This document shows positions 54,675 through 64,000 of a DNA stretch of 64,000 nt, in pieces. The notes under the pieces are model-generated. The model did no database searches. It saw only the letters and a list, made by a program, of their open reading frames with translations, and was not told the DNA's origin. The DNA is taken from contig AP026541.1 in NCBI GenBank assembly GCA_026075535.2, positions 11,532,001-11,596,000 of the forward strand, written 5' to 3'. The translations under genes were made by a program, and so were the position numbers. Source of the DNA: Tricholoma matsutake (lineage: Eukaryota > Basidiomycota > Agaricomycetes > Agaricales > Tricholomataceae). Position 1 is the first letter of the stretch; every line of letters starts with the position of its first letter.

Positions 54675-56667
54675 TCACTGCTCATCACCGCTGTTGTCCT
54701 CTCCTCCCATGCCAGCCCCACCGCTGTCGTCATCGCCATTGTTATTGCCACCGTCATCTTCGTCATTGCCCTCCAGGTCGTCATCATCGTCATGCTCATC
54801 ATCCTCCTGGGTGGACTCCATCACATCTTCCAGTGGTGATTTCCAGATGCAATGAAAGTGGGTGGCTAGGAGGGTCTGGACATACGACTGTTGCATGGCA
54901 TAAGCCCGGAGGCCTTCTAAAAGCAACAAATCCGATACCGACCTACACTCCGCTCGTTGCAGCCACCAGCCTGCCTTCCAAGGAAGGAATACCAATACAT
55001 GATGCATCTCCTCACAGAGAAGGATAACTTCCTCTGTTGCCCGTGCAGCGCGCATGCAGCTCTTTGCCCATTCTGATCGCAGGATATCATCATTTTGCCC
55101 ATCTGCCAGGTTGACAGGCAATGTTGTCCAGATCCAAGAGAGGGTGCAGTGCGTCTCCCCTGTGCCATCCCTCTGCACATTGGGAAGAAGGTCAATGCTC
55201 CCTTCTCCCTGACCCTCTGTGTCAACCACCACCACAGTCTCCATTTCTTCATCCTCCTGTGTTCCCTGCCTTCCACCCCCCTTGTTCATCCGGCTGGGAT
55301 CAGTGTATGCACGTATGTCACTATCCTTGAGTGGCTGCAGGATACCCTCCCAGTCACCACTCCCTACAAGTGCAAGCTTCGCAACTCGTGTGGCACGGTA
55401 TTTTTCTGCAAAGAGGCACGTGCATGCATGGACATGATCAATAACCACCCGCGAGCATAATCCATCCCTCTGTCCTCGGACGTTCTTGTTCTTGAAATGC
55501 ACCATGCATGCCTTTACATGGAGGAGATGTCGAACACCTTCAAGCCCATTGTAACATTGGGCCATCCGCAGTTTGTTCTCCATCTCCAGAAGCCCTTCAA
55601 CACACGTTGCACATCGCCTCTCTGGAGGTAGATTTGAGGGTAGCCAGAGTTCTACATCTTCAGGTTGGATATTTGAGGCAATTGCCTGTGGAGAGCCTGC
55701 AGTGAGGTCAGCCTGTAGCTGGAGGAGCCCAGGGATGTAGATTGATCGAAGCTGCTCCCAATATTGCAGCCTGGTACATAAGATGTTTTGCTGCTCAGCT
55801 AGTGAGGCTTCCTGATAGGTGGTAGAGCTGGACTTGACCAATATATGCAGTCAACATCTGGAGTGTACTCGTTAGCCAGTAGAGAGAACGATATGGAGTA
55901 TGTGTATACGTACTGGTTATCCTCCAATTCCAACCCCATCACCAGGAAGGCAGATGCACTCATAGAGTGGATTGCGATGCCCGCTTGCTCCAGCCTTGTG
56001 CCCTCCTCTTCTGCAAGTTCTTTCTGCACCTGAGCTTCACTCAAACCTAGTAAAGAAGTCGGTATCAAACCCATTAAGCGGCAAAATCACGTACAGATGC
56101 CATCAGTGTGGTAGGGACTCTTCGACTGCTTTGGATATCCATCTTCATCCCATTCCTTGCACATCTGCTCCCACTCACTCACTAACTCCTCCAGCAAGGA
56201 TGCGGTAAAGCCATGATGGCCTTCAGTTTGAACCTTGCATTCATGGAGGCCAGCCTTGTATTTCCACATCAAAGTCACACCTACAAAAGAAAGTAAGTCA
56301 GCTGCCATAGTTGCAAAAATACTTTACTCACCCATGCCGGTATACTTCATCCAATTCCAGTGTCCAAAGTGGTCATCCAGCACATCATGCCGTGACCCAG
56401 GACCTTGAGTTTTTGTCGCATTCCCCAACGCATTGTGGCTGGCCCAAATACGTTCAGGGCATTCCCCATCTGTCATCCCCAGCCCTGGTGCATAGTTGAA
56501 TGAATACTGCTCGTGGCCAACCTTGTGGTGACCTGGTTTGTAAAGCTTGGGAATTTGGGGGTGCAGGGTAACTGTGGAGCCGACTTGTAGCCCTTCTGGC
56601 CAGTAATCTTCCATGCACTTGTCAAGGTTGACGAACCACTGGCAGGCAATATCGTAGCTGATGCACC
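54675..56667 (-). pseudogene. C-terminal half of a KDZ-type transposase
   Basis: Minus strand, four exons. The first begins after an acceptor at 56668 and reads SYDIACQWFVNLDKCM, FSFNYAPGLGMTDGE and GPGSRHDVLDDHFGHWNW, with donor GTGAGT at about 56331. Then GFTASLLEELVSEWEQMC (56281-56101), GIAIHSMSASAFLVMGLELE (about 56051-55913), and a last 380-aa exon with GLLEMENKLRMAQCYNGLEG and TRVAKLALVGSGDWE, ending in an acidic tail. The order is that of fungal Kyakuja-Dileera-Zisupton transposases. The N-terminal Cys-rich and first catalytic parts are missing upstream, where a repeat array lies instead. Exons present are largely open. Confidence 0.75.
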
Positions 56668-56724
56668 CTACATGAGGGGGTTAATTAGTATTATACTGTT
56701 TTCCTTAGGATAAATAAAATTTAT

Positions 56725-56906
56725 ATATATATTTGATGGTTCCAACTGGTTCCAACTGGTTGGAACTGGTACACAACCAATCACAACTGGTTGGCCACAT
56801 TTGTGGTTGACGGTTGGTGATTTTCTGGGTGCACAGCAACTGGTTGCAGTCGCGGTTGGGCCAAAAAGGGTCCAAAAACCAGACTCAACCAGACCTGAAA
56901 ACTCTA
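56725..56906. mobile_element. Partial hAT-like MITE with GGTTCCAACT array
   Basis: The right end, read inward, is TAGAGTTTTCAGGTCTGG, similar to TAGTGCTTTGAGGTCTGG at 58546. The array is of GGTTCCAACTGGTT words. The left end is unclear and no duplication was found. It sits exactly where the KDZ gene is broken. Confidence 0.5.
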
Positions 56907-57621
56907 GAAACATTGACTAAAAATTCTAATTATCAAATTTGCTCATGTTTACAAAGTTTTGAAGCTGTCAAGCTCTGTGCAAAGCGCTGTAAATACTAAG
57001 GATCAGAGGTGGTCAGAGTTTCTGAGGCTGTGATAATTTACAAACTGGGCTCCAAGACAAATGACTTGAAACTGTTTCATCAAATTGGAAATAAAGGAAT
57101 TTCATCTCCAGGCAGTGCTGCTGATAGGAGGCAAGCTGTGGTGCAAGGCAGCTGGAAAAGATGGCAGAAAATGACTGGAAATCTGGTTGGAGGAATTGGT
57201 CTTGACAGTTGGACTGATGCTCTTGATTTGGTGAACCTGCCTCAGTTTGACAATGACAAGTAAATAAGGAAAGGGTGCACATACCCTGCAAAACCAGAGG
57301 ATGTCTGACCCACAATTTGCAAAGCTATGAAACATTCAAGTTCAGGGGTATCCAACTCATCAAATATTGCAGCTGTGTCCAACATCTCTGTTCACCTTTT
57401 TCACCACATCCTTGGGGTACAGTTCCTGGCTGTTCCTGGTGGGCAAACTTTGTATGTGAAGAGATCTTGTTTGTTACTGTCCTCCATATTTTTGTGCACC
57501 CTTGATGCTGCACCTTCTGAAACTGGTAATGGGCTAAAGATTTCCTTCCAAGATGGAATGCTCTTTCATAACTTGAAGGATAGTTCTGCTAGCATACTAA
57601 AAGCAGTTACTTTTTTTGCAG
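56907..57621. other. No gene recognised
   Basis: ORFs on both strands (57009-57263 plus, 57013-57315 minus, 57327-57710 plus) lack domains and overlap. The target duplication of the solo LTR begins at 57622. Confidence 0.5.
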
Positions 57622-57626
57622 GTAGA

Positions 57627-58050
57627 TGTGCCCCATGTGTTTCTCCTATTTTTTACATTTGTCCTAGATTTTTCCTCACTTCATTTCCTCCTGTTCTTCA
57701 TTTTCTATGATTTTTCCTTATTTTATTACTAATTTTCATTTCTATCACATTTGTGCATGTTGACAGTTTTATATTTAGAGGCAGAGTACACTTTCTGACA
57801 TCTACCCCTTGGTATGATGTCATTCAGCAGTCTTGATCTGCCTATCTCTGCCTTTTCTATTTTTAGGGTATTATTTGATTTTTGCAATCTTCACATATAC
57901 CGGGCATTGGCAAAGGGGTCCTTAGAGTTTTCTCTTCAGATTTCCCTTTGCTAGGTGTGCCTTCACTCCCTGTAATATGTACCATAATTTTAACTTTGGA
58001 TTTCCTTTTGCTAGTCCACTAATTGAGTGGCCTCTAAGGTTGCCCTTATA
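57627..58050 (+). repeat. Solo LTR of the gypsy 2 family
   Basis: Same order of blocks as the gypsy 2 LTR on the opposite strand, through GGTTGCCCTTATA at 58050, with many substitutions and about 17 bases lost after the leading TG. GTAGA flanks both sides (57622-57626, 58051-58055), a 5-bp duplication showing LTR-LTR recombination. Confidence 0.85.
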
Positions 58051-58055
58051 GTAGA

Positions 58056-58537
58056 GGAAAGAAAGCTCAGGTGCTTGATGATATTGATGAAAAGTTTGAA
58101 AATTAATATTATGAGCTACATGTGTTATTGGTCTGTGTAGTTTGTTGTTCTAACATCATAAAATCCCTATGTATTCAGACAAGCCATGTAAAGCATAATC
58201 TGCCATGCTGCAGGCAAACTCTGGGATTTTTGCATAGGCCTGAGGCATTGTGCAGATAAAAATTGGCACATTTGGATGCCTGAGCCAATTTCCAGATAAA
58301 AACTGCCAAAATCTGTGCAGATAAAAATTGCAACAACCTGGATCAGGGATTTGGCAGAGCTTTCTGGGGTCCTGGGCAAGTGTGGTGGAGAGTAACAACA
58401 ATGTTGATTACTGGCATTGAGTTCAATCATCATTCAGTTGTGTTCCCAAGGTTTCAACATTTCACATTTTTTGTGTGTATTGACCCTATTGAGCATTCCC
58501 TAGATATATTTAAGTCATTTGTAGGTAGTATGTAGCA
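58056..58537. other. No gene recognised
   Basis: Contains repeated TTTTTATCTG/CAGATAAAAA words (58250-58330, three copies). No coding motif. Confidence 0.5.
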
Positions 58538-58545
58538 AGTATCAG

Positions 58546-59128
58546 TAGTGCTTTGAGGTCTGGTCCAGTCCAGTTTTTTACCCCAAATGAGGAAGGACCA
58601 GAACCAGAACCAGTCCATAGTTTCTTCATATCTTGGAAAAACTGGACTGAACTGCTTAAGACCAGTCCATACCTTACCTGTTACTATGGACCAGACTGGT
58701 TTAAACTGGTCCACTGTGCAAAAAGTGCAACTGCACTTTTTAATGAAATATTATGGGAGAAACCCCCTGCGATGAGGCATGGACATCTTTTTCAGCAAAT
58801 TTCTATCAAATATCATGAAAAATAACAGTAAAAAATCCAGGGGTACTTTTTGATGACATATTGTGGGCAAAACCCACGAGTCATGTTGACATGACTGGCC
58901 AGTTTACCCCCTGTGATGAGGTGTGGACATTGAACCATTGGTCCTTGTTTGAACCAGTTTAGACCAGTTTTTTGCCAGTTCAACTACTAATCTACATATG
59001 GAAGGACTGATAACCAGACCATTCTTGAACCAACTATAACCGTGAACTGCAGTCCTATAGGACCAGTTCAAAATTGCAGTCCAGTCCAGTCTGGTCCTCG
59101 GTCCTATGGATTGGACCTCAAAGCACTA
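58546..59128. mobile_element. hAT-like MITE, 583 bp, with GGACCAGTCC arrays
   Basis: TIR TAGTGCTTTGAGGTC, inverted at the right end as GACCTCAAAGCACTA. It is flanked by a perfect 8-bp duplication AGTATCAG (58538-58545, 59129-59136). Arrays of CCAGTCCA/GGACCAGA words lie inside both ends. No coding capacity. Confidence 0.85.
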
Positions 59129-59136
59129 AGTATCAG

Positions 59137-60639
59137 ACCACTACTTCTACTTAAACTGTGGAACTATCCACATACTATTTCACTACTGTATACGTGGCTT
59201 TGGTGACAAGGGGGTATACATAAATATAAACATATATGGTATAAACTGTGTAAAACAGCTATATAGATAGAACAGTTAGAGCCTTATTGTCTGTACAAGC
59301 ACACGATACATGCTGACCCAACATGATCAACAACCTGGGTTCTCTCAAGGGGTACTCATCATTAGAATTTGTAAGGGTATGTTGTGATTTCCAGATAAGC
59401 CATCTGGGGACCCTTGTCTCCCCTTCCTTACCATATATAGTAGTTATTTAATTATGTAATCATTGTATAAAATATTTTCCTAGCACCTACATCATCTCTT
59501 GCTAACAAGAAAGTACTGAATTACCAACCAGCTTGGGACATCCCACAGCACCAGTACATGGCAAAAGGAAGTCACTCAACCAACATGTGACCTGATGACT
59601 CAGCACCCAGATAAGGAAAAATGTTGCACATACTTGGTTTTTCACTGTGTGCTGATCTCTCTCACTTTGTTGTGCTTAAATTGTGGTGAGAGAAGGCATT
59701 TTTATGCATATCATTAATGAGCATAAATCATGATTACAAAACCTGGAGAAGGTCACATGAGACCCCCCACATACCGTCCTGCCGGTGAGTAGAGTACCCT
59801 TGGGTACTCTACAAGCTTTTACTAGTACTGCCTTTCCCTATGTCTGACTTTGGCATCACACATTGCTTAAAGTTATAAACAGGAAGAGTCCCATGCAGAA
59901 AGGTGAAAGGTCATTTTGAAATGTGCTTTCAATTGGCTTTCAAGTGAAACAAGGAGCCTTCCAGCTTATCATTCCCCAAGTAGGGACTACCATGGATGAT
60001 TGTACTAAAGTCCATGGATATGGGTGGCATCCATGGATCATCCATGTGTATCCATATGATTACTACTATTTTTTATGCTCTCAAATGCTCTAATATATGT
60101 ACCATAGTATATTAAAATGGTTTACCAAGGTCAATTACCTGTTGGAGTGCCTTGTTGGCACACATAGTGTTGCCACTAGCTAAGCCACTTGTTTTCAATA
60201 ATCTGGCTATAGCATCACAAATAAAATAGGTAAATGTCTCAAAATATTTGACATGGTAGAGGACCTCAAAAGCTGGAGGGTCTTCTGCAAACATTGGTTG
60301 ATCCCATCAGTTATTGGTAAGCAATTTTAATTTAGCCATTTGTCATGAGCCAATGGTCAATAGAACTTCTATATCTCAATGTTATGAGTCCTTAACAAAG
60401 TTAAGACTTGTTCTTCAAACCCAAAATCGATGAAGAATTCAGTGTGACCATTTTTCCATGTCTGTTTTTCCCACAGTCAGTAATTTCAGCAACCGTTGAT
60501 GATGCTCAACCTGGAAACCCAAACAAAACTTACTAAATGGCTTCAATGGTATAACACAAGTCAGAGGAAGGATGTGAGGCCCTCTAGATGTCACCTGTCA
60601 GACCGACTGTCAAATAGTCATAAAACAACTGCTTGTCAA
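59137..60639. other. Mostly unassigned sequence
   Basis: No convincing gene. A perfect 24-bp palindrome is at 59789-59812 (GTAGAGTACCC arms). ATCCATGG words cluster at 59990-60055. A minus ORF at 60112-60294 (EVLYHVKYFETFTYFICDAI; LLKTSGLASGN) has the look of a transposase fragment, but I cannot place it. Confidence 0.4.
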
Positions 60640-61900
60640 AGCAGTTTGAAGCTAAAAGAATGTGTTTCGAGGACTTTCCAGGATTTTCGAGGAGTTGCAA
60701 TGATTTTCGAGATGTTGCAATATTTTTCGAGGTGTTGCAATATTTTTTGAGATTTTTTCGAAGAAGTTTTGAGGAATTTTGAGTGTGCAAATATGTTCGG
60801 ATGCAAGATTGGGGGAGTAGATGAGTAGTAGAAGCAAAGCAAAGGTGAATCGAGGGAAACGAGAGAGAAAATAGCATAATGCAAGGAATTTCAAGGAATT
60901 TCAAGGAAGTTTAGCATAAAACACCAAACTTTGGACTGAATAAGACTAAACTGAACTCTCAAATCACTGTGATCTGGGAGGAAGACAACAACTTTCTTGT
61001 TTTTCTTTGTATCTAGTACATCTTTTTATATAAAATAAAGAAAGTACCTAAAAAGGCTAGAGAACATGAGGCAAACATGTGAAAAACTCGAGGCAAAAGA
61101 CAATAGAAGTATATCAGAACAATAAAGCAAGACTAGAAAGGGTGAATATAACACATGATGAAGAAATAATAAGAAAGAATAGCTAAAAGCAGACTGTCCT
61201 TGTTATAAATTGAATAAAACATTGGAAACTGCTTCAAGCAGATTGTATGCATGCACATGCAGTCGAAATGTGTTCAGTATACTCAAGATAGTGTCCCATG
61301 TGTCCAGCATGCGTCCGAAGATTGTTCGAATAGGAAATACTGTGTCCAAAGATGTTTTTCAAGGTTCAATGTTTTTCGAGGTTCAATGTTTTTCGAAGAT
61401 TTTCGAAGTTTCTTCGGACTTTGTTCGTGGCCCGAAATCGGTGCGATATTGTTCGACAATGGTAGGGGATACATCTGGCATGTGTGCGATGACCATTCGG
61501 ATAGCGATATAGTGTCTGATGTCGATTTTCAATGTTCAATGATTTTTGAAGTCAGTTGAGGAAATATCGGACTTGTTCGAAGGCCAATATCGCTGCAATA
61601 TTGCTCGAAACTGGTTCTGAACCCATCGACGATGTTCCAAGTGTATATCCTGAGCTGTATGAAGGTCGGGGGAATTGTATTATGGCGGCCGAAGGCATAC
61701 AAAGAATTTTGAGGTGTTGTGAAGAATTTCAAAGCATTCTCATGACTTTGTAGAGGTTTGTAGAGCTTCATAGAGCTTCGGAGGGGTTTGTATGGGTTCA
61801 TAGAGCTTTGACAATGATTGTGGATGTGTTTTCCAAGCTTGAACGACAAGGTGGACCTATCACCGTTACAAAAATTACTGACTTTACTACTCATGGGAGT
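60640..61900. repeat. Region of TTCGA-based short-repeat arrays
   Basis: A roughly 21-bp unit (GATTTTCGAGATGTTGCAAT) is repeated about three times at 60680-60750. GGTTCAATGTTTTTCGA is repeated at 61350-61400. AATTTCAAGG repeats lie at 60885-60910 and GTAGAGCTTCATAGAGCTTC at 61755-61810. ORFs inside are by-products. It may be a large repeat-armed nonautonomous element; no ends were identified. Confidence 0.5.
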
Positions 61901-61938
61901 CAAAAATTTATAGTGATGTCATACATCATCCTAACCAG

Positions 61939-62055
61939 TTTTTTTGAGCTGAGTTCAAAAATGATATTGGGAGAGTCATGTGACTTACCATAAATGGAAT
62001 ATAGTGATGTTTTTTGAGCTGAGTTCAAAAATGACATCAGGAGAGTCATGTGACC
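61939..62055 (+). repeat. Two-copy tandem duplication, 70-bp period
   Basis: TTTTTGAGCTGAGTTCAAAA recurs at 61941 and 62011, each followed by ATGAYAT and GAGAGTCATGTGA, with different sequence between copies. Confidence 0.85.
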
Positions 62056-62289
62056 ATGATATATTGGGTTTAAAGTCCATTTACATGAGTCGAATGGTGA
62101 AGGTTTTGAATGATGCAAGATGATTGCACTGCATGCCCTCCATAATGCTTTACAGTTGAGAATGGTTCTTGCAGAACCACCTTTCCATATTACTGTCTTA
62201 CTCCTATTTACTAGTACAGTAATGTTTCTACTGGTAAGACACCCCCTTTTTCCTGGGGTTTCCTCTTGCTGTCTCGCTCCTACCATGCT

Positions 62290-64000
62290 TGAGTAGTTTT
62301 GTTCTCATTAAATCTATCATCATTCCTCATATGTCCCATGAACACGCCAACTATTTTGGACAATTGCAGCCTCCCACTCTCCACAAGGGAGATGGAGAAT
62401 GAGCGAGTGCACAAAATGAAAACAATCCCTCTGAAACAGACCCTCCTTTCATGCCTGTCGGACAGATTGGATGACCAGCAGGATCTGAATCTGGACAGAG
62501 AGGAGTGCAACTTGACCAAGGATTCAGAAGAGAACTTGTTGCCAGAATTGACCAGTTTGTCCAGGACTTCAGGGATGAGAAAATGGCTAAAATCGAGGCT
62601 CTCTACCAAATCCTGCAAGTTGCCCAAGAGGCAGACATTGATGAACACATCAGACAAGCAGCCATTGATGACTATGCCACTCAGATTGACCTCATTGATG
62701 GACAGCAGCAAAGCGCCAAGCAACAGGGTGAACATGTGGTGCAACTGGCTGGAATTGGCAATGAGAGAGCCACCACAAGGGAACCAGACAGAAACAGAAC
62801 CTTATGAAGGGAGACCCAATGAGAAGAATCAGATGATGATGAGACCAGCAGATTTTTGTGAGACCTTTGAAGAAAACTCATGGGGAAGCATAGACATCGT
62901 AGTCCAACTGACTCTTCTGACTTGGATGATGACTCCACCTCAGCAAAGGGAGAAGGAGAATCAAACAAGAAGAAGCACTTATACCAATTGCAACTTCTGT
63001 GGTACACAGTTGAGACAAATGTGCAGAACCATGAAGCCGATGAGAACTGAAAGAAGACTAGAGAAATCCTCTGAATTCTCCAACATGACATCACCTTTGC
63101 AGAGCAAGACATACAACGCTCAACCACTGCTCCTCAAGGATTTCCAGATACTGAGTGGCAACACATCTTCCATGGCAAAGCAGTCAATCTTGACATTGTC
63201 CTTAGCAGTCTCCACCACATTGCCCCTACTAAGGAGAATATTGGCTGCATTGGAAGAATGGATCTCTCTCTTGGAAGCACAGATCCAGTACAAAAGGTCC
63301 AAATGAGTGGTGATTGGACAGCTGCCTGGAACACAACTGAAAGTGACTGCATATGTGTTCCCACACTGAGATGATGACTTGCAACAATGGGGAGACTATC
63401 TGTCATCTGAGTTTTCAGCCAGGCAAACAAGTGCCCACCACAAGCTCATTGCCTTTGACAAAGCAGTCAGAACTCGAGTTGCAGGAGGACAAGCGATCTT
63501 ACTCACCGACCACAATGAATTCACTTATCTCTACTCAGCCTTTCTCCTTCCCAATGGGATCCAGACAGGATCTGCTGGATAGCCAGGAGACACTGACCAT
63601 AGAACCAGGACTGTGTCCACGGACATCTGTCACAGATTCAACAGCACAAATGGGTGCCAAAGCCTAGCAGGAACCTGCCGTTTACATCACACATGTCTCC
63701 AATGCAAGCAGCCAGGCCATGGGAAAGAAAACTGCCCTCAGCAAGCATGAGGCAACCTATGGCATGCATCCCAAATACCTTTGTTACAATGTCTGGGATG
63801 TCCAGGATGAACGATAAGACAACATTTGTGGCAAATCACTCCAATGCCTGGCAGACTGGACCGAATGGGCCAAGCCTCTTCCTTTGATACCTGCCATTGA
63901 ATTTGAAAACACTGCAGCCATGCAAACAATCAATGACCAACCTGATCTTTTCAAGATCATCATGCCAATCAATGTTGATTGCTTTGAAGCTCTGCTAGCT
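62290..64000 (+). pseudogene. Decayed retroelement gag-like region with zinc knuckle, runs off the right edge
   Basis: Pieces in several frames: a helical segment DQGFRRELVARIDQFVQDF with EADIDEHIRQAAIDDYATQ (62505-62807), then WGDYLSSEFSARQTSAHHKL, VAGGQAILLTDHNEFTYLY (about 63480-63535), and CHRFNSTNGC with a perfect CCHC knuckle CLQCKQPGHGKENC (about 63698-63740). This resembles nucleocapsid-like proteins of basidiomycete retroelements, and no pol is yet visible. The overlapping 335-aa ORF at 62299-63306 appears to be an out-of-frame by-product. Confidence 0.55.

Noticed and set aside
60112..60294. Named transposase fragment
   Set aside because: The 60-aa piece looks transposon-like, but I cannot assign a family with confidence.
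62299..63306. 335-aa protein-coding gene
   Set aside because: Composition is unspecific, and recognisable gag motifs of the region lie in other frames.

Overview
The window comes from a filamentous fungus, most likely an agaricomycete basidiomycete. The evidence is many short spliceosomal introns (GTRNGT donors, CTAAC/CTAAT branch sites), a cytochrome P450 and an FAD monooxygenase of basidiomycete type, a KDZ-type transposase fragment, and a dense nest of fungal transposable elements. There is no bacterial-style operon, no ordinary tRNA or rRNA gene and no CRISPR array.

Layout. 1-2.6 kb: a decayed, transposon-associated gene family on the minus strand. 2.8-7.5 kb: a PIF/Harbinger-like DNA transposon with about 90-bp terminal inverted repeats (TIRs), a DDE transposase and a convergent SANT/Myb-like gene. 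The transposase is split by a 1.45-kb composite element (element A). 7.5-10.2 kb: low-complexity modules and a second Harbinger fragment split by a hAT-like MITE. 10.24-16.6 kb: a small hAT-like element carrying a Ty1/copia element. 16.6-24.1 kb: an island of host-like, CpG-containing sequence with a P450 gene and an FAD monooxygenase gene in tandem, both apparently damaged. 25.1-31.2 kb: a pogo/Fot1-like transposon invaded by a Ty3/gypsy element. 32.3-46.3 kb: a LINE with RNase H on the minus strand, split by element B (36.8-38.5 kb) and by a young Ty3/gypsy element with 426-bp LTRs that look identical (39.5-45.6 kb). 47-52.4 kb: a much older Ty3/gypsy element. 53.2-54.2 kb: element C. 54.7-56.7 kb: a KDZ transposase remnant. 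57.6-59.1 kb: a solo LTR of the young gypsy family and a hAT-like MITE with a perfect 8-bp target duplication. 60.6-62.1 kb: short-repeat arrays. 62.3-64 kb: a decayed retroelement gag-like region.

The most interesting signal is a recurrent composite element (A, B, C and probably one orphan end). Its ends resemble GAGGTCTTTACACTCCCCC; A and B have 8-bp target duplications that can be read off the gene they interrupt. Inside the ends are short-repeat arrays whose motif differs from element to element, tRNA-like Pol III box pairs pointing outward, a series of hairpins whose position but not sequence is kept, and a low-complexity, probably intron-containing reading frame. I do not recognise this as a described superfamily. 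A second general pattern is that most premature stops in the transposons can be explained by C-to-T change, mainly CGA to TGA, including in the youngest element.

Genes that plausibly still matter to the cell are limited to the P450/FAD pair, which may be the remnant of a specialised-metabolism locus. Everything else is mobile or derived from mobile DNA. Intron positions, reading-frame repairs and family names are from reading by eye, without searches.
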